NCBI RefSeq assembly: GCF_009727155.1 | Contig: NZ_WNWM01000002.1 | Coordinates: 3,968,001 to 4,032,000 of the forward strand | Length of the DNA stretch: 64,000 nt | Source of the DNA: Pseudoduganella dura | GTDB lineage: Bacteria; Pseudomonadota; Gammaproteobacteria; Burkholderiales; Burkholderiaceae_D | Reading direction: 5' to 3' | Shown here: positions 1 to 7,584 of the stretch, piece after piece | Layout of the letters: each line of letters opens with the position of its first letter | Numbering within the stretch: position 1 is the first letter of the stretch | Translations under genes and position numbers: made by a program | The notes under the pieces: generated by a model | Told to the model about the DNA's origin: nothing | Seen by the model: the letters and a program-made list of their open reading frames with translations, nothing else | The model's database searches: none

Positions 1-1946
1 TCCGCCTGTCGGGCGACCAGCGCGACTACCTGAACAGCATCGGCTTCACGCTCAACGGCAGCCCGCTGACGAACCAGACGATCAACCTGTCGGTGCCAAA
101 CTGTAACCCGCCGGCCAACCTGTACCTGCCCGCCGGTACCGGCGGCATCGATGCCTGCACCTACGACTACATGCGCGACACGGAGCTGTTCCCGAAATCG
201 AACAAGCAGAGCTTCCTGTCGCGCGGCGTACTCGACCTGGGCGGCGGCCACCAGCTGTATGGCGAGGTGGTGCTCAGCCGCGCGCGCACCAGTTACGTGG
301 GCTCGTCGACCCGCGTCACCGGCGATATCGATTACAGCCTGGTACCGCAGCTGGCCGGAACGGGGCTGGAAAACTCGGAAGACGGCGACCGCATGCTGCA
401 GCTGCGCATGCGCCTGCTGGAGGCCGGCAACCGTACCAGCGAGCTGACGAGCGTCGGCCAGCGCTACGTGGTGGGCATCAACGGCACGCTGGGCGCGTGG
501 GATTACGACGTGGCCTACAACCACAGCGTGAACACCGTGAAGGACAAGGACACGCATGGCTACGTGCTGTACAACGAGCTGATCGAAGGCGTCACGGCGG
601 GCCTGATCAATCCGTTCGGCCCGTCCAGCGCGGAAGGACGCGCCTACCTCGAAAGCATCCAGGTCAACGACGTGGTGCGCTATGCGAAGGGCGTGATGGA
701 CTCGGTCGATTTCAAGGCCACGCGCACGCTGATGCCGCTGCCCGGCGGCGACCTGGCGGTGGCCGTGGGCGGCGAATGGCGCCGCGAGAAGACCGACTTC
801 ACGCCTTCCGAACTGCTCCTGTCGGACAACATCAACGACGATTTCGCCCCCGAGGGCGGCCGCGCCACGCACGACAGCCGCAAGGTGGCCGCCGTGTTCG
901 GCGAACTGCAGGCGCCGTTCGCGAAGGAGTGGCAGGCCCAGCTCTCGGCGCGCTACGACCACTATGAAGCGGTGGGCCGCGCCTTCAGTCCGAAAGCGGG
1001 CCTGTCGTACACGCCGGTGAAATGGGCGATGCTGCGCGCCTCGGCGGGCCGCGGCTTCCGCGCGCCGTCGATGAACGATCTGCACCGCCCCACCGTCTAC
1101 AGCGCCACGGCCACGCTGCCCGATCCGGTGCTGTGCGCCGAGCTCGATTTCAACTACGCCGACTGCGCCAACAACTGGGATACGCGGCGCTACAGCAACG
1201 CCAACCTGAAACCGGAGCGCAGCCGCCAGTACTCGATCGGCGCCGTGCTCGAACCGAGCCGCAACATCACCACCAGCATCGATTACTGGAAGATCAAGCG
1301 CACCAACCTGATCAGCGAAATCGGCGACGACGTGATCCTGGCCAACCTGGAAAAATACGGCGACCTGGTGTTCCGCGACGAGGACAACGAGATCGAGTAC
1401 ATCGAGCTGCACAAGGAAAACCGCGGCGCGCAAATCGCCAGCGGCATCGACCTGGTGTTCGACGTGCACGGGGTCGACACGCCCGTCGGGCGCCTGGGCG
1501 GCCGGCTGACCGGCACCTACGTGCTCGACTCGAAGATCCAGACCGCGCCGGACGATCCGTTCATCAGCAACCTGGGCCGCTTCGTCACCGACGGCGTGGT
1601 GCAGCGCTGGCGCCACACCATCACGTTCGACTGGGAGCGCGGGCCGTTCTCGGCCAGCCTGTCGAACACGTTCTCGTCGTCGTACGAAGACCAGAACTCG
1701 GCGATCAACATCGACGACGGCAGCGTGGTCGAACCGAACCACGTGACGTCGTACACGCTGTGGGACATGTCCGCCGCCTGGCAGGCCAGCCGCGCGCTGA
1801 AGATCCGCGCCGGGGTGCAGAATATGTTCGACCGCAGCCCGCCGTATTCGAACCAGGCGTACCACTTCCTTTCAGGTTACGACCCCACGTACACGGACCC
1901 GCGCGGCCGCCGCTTCTATGCCAGCGTGAATTACGCGTTCAAATAA
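1..1946 (+). CDS. TonB-dependent outer-membrane receptor, C-terminal part
   Basis: The open frame enters from the left edge (first full codon at base 3), so the signal peptide, TonB box and probably part of the plug are missing; 647 codons are visible. The protein shows alternating short strands of a TonB-dependent beta-barrel, with the late-barrel signature GRGFRAPS near base 1050 followed by NANLKPERS near base 1198, a pairing typical of TonB-dependent receptors. It ends NYAFK, so the usual terminal aromatic residue is followed by one lysine. Such receptors import large or scarce substrates across the outer membrane using TonB energy. The next gene, a cyanophycinase-like exported peptidase, starts 11 bases after the stop, which suggests import or processing of an amino-acid polymer or peptide. 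The substrate itself cannot be read from sequence. Confidence 0.9.
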   Translation, partial: RLSGDQRDYLNSIGFTLNGSPLTNQTINLSVPNCNPPANLYLPAGTGGIDACTYDYMRDTELFPKSNKQSFLSRGVLDLGGGHQLYGEVVLSRARTSYVGSSTRVTGDIDYSLVPQLAGTGLENSEDGDRMLQLRMRLLEAGNRTSELTSVGQRYVVGINGTLGAWDYDVAYNHSVNTVKDKDTHGYVLYNELIEGVTAGLINPFGPSSAEGRAYLESIQVNDVVRYAKGVMDSVDFKATRTLMPLPGGDLAVAVGGEWRREKTDFTPSELLLSDNINDDFAPEGGRATHDSRKVAAVFGELQAPFAKEWQAQLSARYDHYEAVGRAFSPKAGLSYTPVKWAMLRASAGRGFRAPSMNDLHRPTVYSATATLPDPVLCAELDFNYADCANNWDTRRYSNANLKPERSRQYSIGAVLEPSRNITTSIDYWKIKRTNLISEIGDDVILANLEKYGDLVFRDEDNEIEYIELHKENRGAQIASGIDLVFDVHGVDTPVGRLGGRLTGTYVLDSKIQTAPDDPFISNLGRFVTDGVVQRWRHTITFDWERGPFSASLSNTFSSSYEDQNSAINIDDGSVVEPNHVTSYTLWDMSAAWQASRALKIRAGVQNMFDRSPPYSNQAYHFLSGYDPTYTDPRGRRFYASVNYAFK

Positions 1947-1957
1947 CAGGAGAGCCG

Positions 1958-3265
1958 ATGTTGGGGACGAAGTGCAAGCCGCCGCCGATGCTGAAGCCGA
2001 ACTTCAAGCCGATCTTCAAGCCGATCCTCGTCATGTCCCTGGTCCTCGCCAGCCTGGCCGCCACCGCGCAGACGCTTGAAAAGGCACCCCAGGAACCCGT
2101 GGCGCCGCGTGCGCCGCTGCCGGCGGCCAAGGGCTCGCTCGTGATCATCGGCGGCGGCCTGCGCGCCGACAATGCCGATGTCTGGCAAAAGATCGTCAGC
2201 CTGGCCGGCGGCAGGGGTGCCCGGATCGCGGTGTTCCCGTCCGCCTCCGGCACGCCCGAGCGGGCCGCGGCCACCAGCATCGCCTACCTGAAGAAATACG
2301 GCGCCGAGGCGTTCGCGGTGCCGGTGGCGCAGCGGCTGGCCAACAGCGACTACCGCAAGGCGGCGGACGACGCGGCGCTGGCGGAAAAAATCCGCAAGGC
2401 CGATGGCGTGTATTTCGCCGGCGGCGACCAGGCCCGCATCACGCAGGCACTGATCCGCGAGAACGGCACCCGCACGCTGGCGCTGGAAGCGATATGGGAC
2501 CTGTACCGCCGCGGCGGCGTCGTCGCCGGCACCAGCGCCGGCGCGGCCATCATGAGCAGCACGATGTTCTACCGGCCCGATGCGATCCTGGCAATGCTGC
2601 GTGGCGGCGTCAAAGACGGGCAGGAAATCGCTCCCGGCCTCGGCTTCATCGGCGACGACGTGTTCGTCGACCAGCACCTGCTGGTGCGCGGGCGCTTCGC
2701 GCGGATGATCCCGGTCATGCTGGCCAAGAACTACAAGCTCGGCCTCGGCGTCGACGAGGACAGCGCGATGGTCATCAATGCCCAGCGCGAAGTGGAAGTC
2801 ATCGGCTACACGGGGGCGCTGCTGATGGACCTGTCGCTGGCGGTGACGGACACCAGCAAGCCCGATTTCAACGTCAGCAACGTGCGCATCAGCTACCTCG
2901 ACCGCGGCGACAAGTTCAACATCATCACGCAAAGCTTCACGCCATCGCCGGACAAGGCGGGCGGCCGGATCGATCCGGCCCGCACGGCATTGCGCGGGCC
3001 CGTGTTCAGCAACGACATCCTCGGCAACAGCGCGGTGGTCAACATCATGGAGCGGCTGATCGACAGCGACCAGGAAGAAGCGATCGGCATCGCCAGCGGC
3101 AACCCGCGCTCGACGGCGCCGGAAGTGGGCTTCGAATTCCGCTTCACCAAGACACCGGAAACAGTCGGCTACCTCTCCAATACGGTGGACGCGTATTCGG
3201 TGCTGAACGTGCGGCTCGACATCCGCCCGATCGACATACCGCGCCCCCTCTACAAATACCGCTGA
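1958..3265 (+). CDS. Exported cyanophycinase-like peptidase (family S51)
   Basis: A 435-residue protein with a positively charged N-terminus (several KP pairs) and a hydrophobic segment ending near ATAQT, read as a signal peptide. The core matches the S51 / cyanophycinase fold: GSLVIIGGG near the start of the mature domain, YFAGGDQ in the middle, and the nucleophile elbow AGTSAGAAIMS with Ser193. Cyanophycinases cleave the Asp-Arg polymer cyanophycin to beta-Asp-Arg dipeptides; extracellular forms let heterotrophs use released polymer. The start ATG at 1958 follows a clear CAGGAGAG ribosome-binding site. It is probably co-transcribed with the TonB-dependent receptor upstream, which would fit a receptor-plus-hydrolase nutrient unit. 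Family assignment is good; activity on cyanophycin rather than another isoaspartyl peptide is inference. Confidence 0.85.
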   Translation: MLGTKCKPPPMLKPNFKPIFKPILVMSLVLASLAATAQTLEKAPQEPVAPRAPLPAAKGSLVIIGGGLRADNADVWQKIVSLAGGRGARIAVFPSASGTPERAAATSIAYLKKYGAEAFAVPVAQRLANSDYRKAADDAALAEKIRKADGVYFAGGDQARITQALIRENGTRTLALEAIWDLYRRGGVVAGTSAGAAIMSSTMFYRPDAILAMLRGGVKDGQEIAPGLGFIGDDVFVDQHLLVRGRFARMIPVMLAKNYKLGLGVDEDSAMVINAQREVEVIGYTGALLMDLSLAVTDTSKPDFNVSNVRISYLDRGDKFNIITQSFTPSPDKAGGRIDPARTALRGPVFSNDILGNSAVVNIMERLIDSDQEEAIGIASGNPRSTAPEVGFEFRFTKTPETVGYLSNTVDAYSVLNVRLDIRPIDIPRPLYKYR

Positions 3266-3379
3266 GAGCCGCCAACACAGGCCCCATGGCTGCGTTGCAT
3301 TCGTCTCGCCGTACTAATAAAGTACTGTCTTCGACGATGCGCCTTGCCCTGGGACCTGTGTCGACGGCTCGGTCTCCCA

Positions 3380-3392
3380 GGTGTCTGGCACC
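3380..3392. repeat. Degenerate GTGTCNGACAC-family core
   Basis: The 13-mer GGTGTCTGGCACC lies 115 bases after the cyanophycinase stop and is followed by GGTTTTCC, as in other copies in the window. It is a one-base variant of the GGTGTCNGACACC core. Confidence 0.45.
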
Positions 3393-3429
3393 GGTTTTCC
3401 GCCGGAGCATCCGATAACTTAAAAATAAT

Positions 3430-3459
3430 TGAATCCGCCCGCGCCCCCGGTGCGTATAA
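3430..3459 (+). promoter_or_regulatory. Possible ECF-type promoter of the DUF4331 operon
   Basis: TGAATCC at 3430-3436 and CGTATAA at 3453-3459 are separated by 16 bases, the geometry of an ECF sigma promoter, and lie 36 bases before the GTG start of the DUF4331 gene. The ECF sigma gene of this locus (10292-10909) is the obvious candidate to use it. No clearly matching copy was found upstream of the sigma gene, so this remains tentative. Confidence 0.35.
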
Positions 3460-3495
3460 GGCCACGCTGTACTCCACTACATAAAGGGGGATATC

Positions 3496-5004
3496 GTGGT
3501 CAACCTGATTCAACGTTCTTTACCCGTGGTTCTGCCTGTCGCGTTCACCATGCTCGCGTCGACGGCGGTGGCATCGAGCCACCGCGAAGCTCCGTTCATC
3601 GCCGGCATGCCGCGCGCCGACGCGACGGATTTCTACATGTTCCGCAGTTACGAGCCCGGCCGCGAGAAATTCGTGACGCTGGTGGCCAACTACCTGCCGC
3701 TGCAGGATGGTTATGGCGGGCCGAACTACTTCCAGCTCGATCCGAACGCGCTGTACGAGATCCATGTCGACAACAACGGCGATGCGAAGGAAGACATCAC
3801 GTTCCAGTTCCGCTTCGCCAGCACCAACAACAACGATTCGTTCGTTGTTGGCGGCAAGAAAGTGCCGATTCCCCTGATCATCAACGGCGGGGCGATCAAC
3901 GATGTCAATCCGCCGGGCCTGAACGTGCGCGAGACCTACACCGTGAACGTGGTGCGGGGCGACCGCCGCACCGGCACGCGCGAACGGATCGCCAATCCCA
4001 GCGGCGCGAAGGTGTTCGACAAGCCGGTCGACAATATCGGCAACAAGGCCATTCCCGACTATGCCGGCTACGCGGCGCGCCACGTATATGACGTGACGCT
4101 GCCCGGCTGCGCCACGCCGGCGCGCATGTTCGTCGGCCAGCGCAAGGATTCGTTCGCCGTCAACCTCGGTGAAACGTTCGACCTCGTCAACTACAAGTCG
4201 CCGGCGGTGGAGTTCGATGCGAACGCCGAGCGCAGCGCGCGCGACGACCTGGCCGACAAGAACGTGACCACGATCGCGCTGGAAGTGGCCGCCAGCTGCC
4301 TGGTGGCGCCGGGCAGCGCCGATCCCGTCATCGGCGGCTGGACCACGGCCAGCGTGCCGCAGGCACGGGTGGTGAACCCGGTGCCGTTCAATACCAACAA
4401 CGCCACGAAAGAGGGCGGCGCGTGGACGCAGGTATCGCGCCTGGGCATGCCGCTGGTGAACGAAGTGGTGATCGGCCTGAAGGACAAGGACCGCTTCAAC
4501 CACAGCCGCCCCAGCGGCGACACGCAGTTCCTCGCCTACGTGACGAACCCCACCTTGCCCGCGCTGGTGGAAACGCTGTTCGCCGGCGCCGGCGTGAAGG
4601 CGCCCACGAACTTCCCCCGCAACGACCTGGTGACCGTGTTCCTGACGGGCGTGCCCGGCCTGAACCAGCCGGCCAAGGTCACGCCGTCGGAAATGCTGCG
4701 GCTGAACACATCGATCGCGCCGGTGGCGAAAGGTTCGCAGAAGCGGCTCGGCGTGATCGATGGCGACAACGCCGGCTTCCCGAACGGCCGCCGGCCCGGC
4801 GACGACGTGGTGGACATCGAGCTGCGCGTGGCGATGGGCAAGCTGTGCACGCTGAACCTGGGCTGCGCGCCGGCCAATGCGCCCTCCGGCGCGATCCGGT
4901 TCACGGATGGCGCCTTCCTGGACGATGCCGCGTTCAACAATGCCTTCCCTTACCTGACCACGCCGATTCCGGGTTCGCCGCAATCGGTCGCGTCGCGGCA
5001 GTGA
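3496..5004 (+). CDS. DUF4331 family exported protein
   Basis: A 502-residue protein starting at GTG 3496 behind AAGGGGG. The N-terminus is a signal peptide ending near AVASS, and the mature protein begins SHREAP, a hallmark of DUF4331 proteins, followed by DATDFYMFRSYEPGR. Later motifs include DNNGDAKEDI (an Asp/Asn-rich loop that may bind calcium) and VVIGLKDKDRFN. DUF4331 is a family of unknown function; the visible features point to a secreted or periplasmic beta-rich protein. It is first in a tightly spaced operon with a lipoprotein, a TPR protein, a HupE/UreJ-like membrane protein and a TonB-dependent receptor, beside an ECF sigma/anti-sigma pair. This suggests a role in extracytoplasmic sensing or acquisition. 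No enzymatic residues were recognised. Confidence 0.9.
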   Translation: MVNLIQRSLPVVLPVAFTMLASTAVASSHREAPFIAGMPRADATDFYMFRSYEPGREKFVTLVANYLPLQDGYGGPNYFQLDPNALYEIHVDNNGDAKEDITFQFRFASTNNNDSFVVGGKKVPIPLIINGGAINDVNPPGLNVRETYTVNVVRGDRRTGTRERIANPSGAKVFDKPVDNIGNKAIPDYAGYAARHVYDVTLPGCATPARMFVGQRKDSFAVNLGETFDLVNYKSPAVEFDANAERSARDDLADKNVTTIALEVAASCLVAPGSADPVIGGWTTASVPQARVVNPVPFNTNNATKEGGAWTQVSRLGMPLVNEVVIGLKDKDRFNHSRPSGDTQFLAYVTNPTLPALVETLFAGAGVKAPTNFPRNDLVTVFLTGVPGLNQPAKVTPSEMLRLNTSIAPVAKGSQKRLGVIDGDNAGFPNGRRPGDDVVDIELRVAMGKLCTLNLGCAPANAPSGAIRFTDGAFLDDAAFNNAFPYLTTPIPGSPQSVASRQ

Positions 5005-5014
5005 GGAGGCGATC

Positions 5015-5269
5015 ATGAAAACAGTTTCCTTCCTGGCGGCGCTGCTGCTTGCCGGATGCGGCGGCGGGGGCGGCGGTGATTCCGCCGGCGCGGCCACGGC
5101 CGGGGTTGCCATGCCATCGACCGCGCCGGTCGCGGCGCCGGTCACCATGGCCGATGCCTTTTTCTCCAGCGTGCAAGGCCTGCTGGGAGGCGATGCCGAC
5201 GGCGAGCCGGTGGCGGTCGATGGCGTGGCAACCCCGGCCGAAGGCCAGGAACCGCAGGCGTTGAACTGA
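5015..5269 (+). CDS. Small Gly/Ala-rich lipoprotein of the DUF4331 operon
   Basis: An 84-residue predicted lipoprotein. The signal sequence is followed by the lipobox LLAGC, with the lipidated cysteine at about residue 15, then a poly-glycine linker and an Ala/Pro-rich region. Only the segment around MADAFFSSVQGLLG looks foldable. A strong GAGGAGG ribosome-binding site overlaps the DUF4331 stop, so it is translated from the same message. The protein is too short and low in complexity for a family assignment. By position it may tether or assist the exported DUF4331 protein or the membrane partner, but nothing in the sequence shows this directly. Confidence 0.75.
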   Translation: MKTVSFLAALLLAGCGGGGGGDSAGAATAGVAMPSTAPVAAPVTMADAFFSSVQGLLGGDADGEPVAVDGVATPAEGQEPQALN

Positions 5270-5282
5270 GCCGGAGCGCGTC

Positions 5283-6449
5283 GTGAAAAACATCATTGCC
5301 AGCGCGGTGCTGGCGCTGCTGCCCCTGATGCAAGGGGTGGCGGCGCCGCGCACACCGGCATCGGGCAACGAGGTGATCACCGAACTGCCGCGGCAGGACG
5401 ACGGCCTGCGCGCATTGCGGGCCGCCGTGGTGGCGGCGCCGCGCGACCCGGAGCCGGCGCTGGTGCTGGCCCGGCGCTATGTGATGCTGGGCCGCGCCAG
5501 TGCCGACCCCCGCTACTACGGGCAAGCCCAGGCGGTGCTGGCACCCTGGTGGGACCGGCCGGATGCGTCGAACGGCGTGCGGCTGCTGCGCGCGACCCTG
5601 CTGCAGAACGGCCACCATTTCACCGAAGCGCAAGCGGAGCTGGGCCGGATCGTGGCCGCCGACCCCCGCGCGGCGCAAGCCTGGCTGACGCTGGCCACGG
5701 TGCAGGCGGTGCAGGGCGACAGCGCCGGCGCCATTGCCAGCTGTGGCCGGCTGTCGTCGCTGGCCGGCCAGCTTGAGACGTTCGCCTGCCTGGCCGTGGC
5801 CAGCGCCAATACCGGCCGGATGCGCGGGGCCGAGCAGCTGCTGGCGCTCGGTCTCGAGCGGGAACGCGAGGCCGGGAACAATCCGGCGCCGGAAATCAGG
5901 ACGTGGGCGCTGACCATGCTGGCGGAACTGGCGGCGCGGCGCGGCGATGCGCCCGTGGCGCAACAGCGCTTTCTTGCCGCGTTGCGCGTGGCGCCTGCGG
6001 ACAGCTACCTGCTGGGCGCCTACGCCGACTTCCTGCTCGACCGGGGCAGGGCGGCCGACGTGCCGGCGCTGCTGCGCGATCATCACCGCAACGATGCGCT
6101 GCTGCTGCGGCACGCGCTGGCACTGCAGGCGCTCGGCAGGCGCGATGCGCTGGTTCCCGTGCGGGCCGAACTGCAGGCGCGGTTCGATGCGGCGTCGCTG
6201 CGCGGCGACGCGGTGCACCTGCGCGAACAGGCACGCTTCACGCTTCACGTGGTCAAGGATATGCCTGCCGCGCTGGCGCTCGCACAGCGCAACTGGCAGG
6301 TGCAGAAGGAACTGGCCGATACCCGCATCCTGCTCGAAGCGGGGCTCGCCGCGCGCGACAGCGCGGCACTGCAGCCGGTGCTGCGCTGGATCCGTGCGCA
6401 GGGCCTGCAGGACGTGGTCGTGGCGCGGCTGGTGGAGCGGGCATCATGA
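5283..6449 (+). CDS. TPR-type helical repeat protein
   Basis: A 388-residue protein from GTG 5283 (CCGGAG at 5270). The N-terminus is a short signal peptide (hydrophobic LALLPLMQGVAA), so the protein is probably periplasmic. The rest is Ala/Leu/Arg-rich paired helices, with TPR-like repeats such as AQAWLTLATVQAVQGDSAGA and ADSYLLGAYADFLLDRGRA, consistent with a protein-interaction scaffold. Its stop overlaps the start of the HupE/UreJ gene by ATGA, indicating translational coupling. Proteins of this size are often annotated simply as tetratricopeptide proteins. In this operon it could connect the receptor or DUF4331 protein with the inner-membrane component; that is inferred from position only. 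Confidence 0.8.
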   Translation: MKNIIASAVLALLPLMQGVAAPRTPASGNEVITELPRQDDGLRALRAAVVAAPRDPEPALVLARRYVMLGRASADPRYYGQAQAVLAPWWDRPDASNGVRLLRATLLQNGHHFTEAQAELGRIVAADPRAAQAWLTLATVQAVQGDSAGAIASCGRLSSLAGQLETFACLAVASANTGRMRGAEQLLALGLEREREAGNNPAPEIRTWALTMLAELAARRGDAPVAQQRFLAALRVAPADSYLLGAYADFLLDRGRAADVPALLRDHHRNDALLLRHALALQALGRRDALVPVRAELQARFDAASLRGDAVHLREQARFTLHVVKDMPAALALAQRNWQVQKELADTRILLEAGLAARDSAALQPVLRWIRAQGLQDVVVARLVERAS

Positions 6450-7582
6450 AGGCGCTCCTTGCACTGCTGTTCCTGCTGTGGACAGTGCCGGCATCCGCGC
6501 ACAAGCCCAGCGACAGCTACCTGTCGCTGCGCGTGGACGGCACCCGCATCGAAGGCCGCTGGGATATCGCGCTGCGCGATCTCGACCTGGCGCTGGGCCT
6601 CGACGGCGACGGCGACGGCCGGCTCACATGGAACGAGCTGCGCGCCCGGCACGGCGCGATCGAGGCTTACGCGCTGTCGCGGCTGAGCATTGCCGCCGGC
6701 GGCGCGCCATGCACGCTGGCCGCCGGCAGCCAGCTTGTCGACGAGCACACCGACGGCGCCTACACGGTGCTGCCGCTGCGCGGCACCTGCACCGTCAAGC
6801 CGGCCGAACTGACCATTGCCTACCGGCTGTTCGGCGATGTCGATGCGCAGCATCGCGGGCTGCTCCGCATCGGCGATAACGGCGATGCGCGCACGGCGAT
6901 CCTCGGCGGCGAGCGGCCGGTGCAGACGGTGCCGCTGGCGCAGGCGAGCGCCTTCCAGCAATTCCTTGCCTACGTGCGGCACGGCGCGTGGCATATCTGG
7001 ATCGGCTACGACCATGTGCTGTTCCTGGTCTCGCTGCTGCTGCCGGCCGTGCTGGTACGGCGCGACGGCGGCTGGCAGCACGTGCCGGCCTTCCGCGGCG
7101 CCGCCACCGATGTGCTGAAAACGGTGACCGCGTTCACGCTGGCCCACTCGCTCACGCTGGCGCTGGCCGCGCTCGGCGTGGTGGCGCCGCCGTCGCGCTG
7201 GGTCGAATCGGCGATCGCGGCGTCGGTGGCCGTGGCCGCGCTGAACAATGTCTGGCCGGTGCTCCCGGGGCCGCGCTGGGCGGCGGCATTCCTGTTCGGC
7301 CTGGTGCATGGCTTCGGCTTTGCCGGCGTGCTGGCCGACCTGGGCTTGCCGCGCGGCGCGCTGGCGGCATCGCTGTCCGGCTTCAACCTGGGCGTCGAGC
7401 TGGGCCAGCTGGCGATCGTGGCCGTCGTGCTGCCGCTGGCGTTCGCACTGCGCGCAACGCGCGCGTACCGCCGCGTATTGCTGCCGGCGGGCTCGCTGGC
7501 GATCGCACTGGTCGCCTTCGCCTGGCTGGGCGAGCGCGCCTTCGACCTCCCCGCATGGACCTTCCCGTTTTCCGGAGCCTGA
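6446..7582 (+). CDS. HupE/UreJ-like membrane protein with an N-terminal EF-hand loop
   Basis: A 378-residue protein. A signal peptide (ends SAH) leads into a roughly 160-residue extracytoplasmic domain, then about seven membrane segments from near residue 190. The C-terminal part carries the HupE/UreJ signature FGLVHGFGFAGVLADLGLP; members of that family are linked to nickel or cobalt movement. The periplasmic part holds a textbook EF-hand loop at residues 53-64 (DGDGDGRLTWNE, with Asp53, Asp55, Asp57, Thr61 and Glu64), so calcium or another cation may be sensed there. The start overlaps the TPR gene stop (ATGA). Together with the receptor downstream, a two-membrane metal uptake route is plausible. 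The metal is not identifiable from sequence. Confidence 0.85.
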   Translation: MKALLALLFLLWTVPASAHKPSDSYLSLRVDGTRIEGRWDIALRDLDLALGLDGDGDGRLTWNELRARHGAIEAYALSRLSIAAGGAPCTLAAGSQLVDEHTDGAYTVLPLRGTCTVKPAELTIAYRLFGDVDAQHRGLLRIGDNGDARTAILGGERPVQTVPLAQASAFQQFLAYVRHGAWHIWIGYDHVLFLVSLLLPAVLVRRDGGWQHVPAFRGAATDVLKTVTAFTLAHSLTLALAALGVVAPPSRWVESAIAASVAVAALNNVWPVLPGPRWAAAFLFGLVHGFGFAGVLADLGLPRGALAASLSGFNLGVELGQLAIVAVVLPLAFALRATRAYRRVLLPAGSLAIALVAFAWLGERAFDLPAWTFPFSGA

Positions 7583-7584
7583 TC

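Noticed and set aside
3520..5148. Long minus-strand frame opposite the DUF4331 gene
   Set aside because: Shadow of a recognised gene, with no start context and an Arg/His/Val-rich product.
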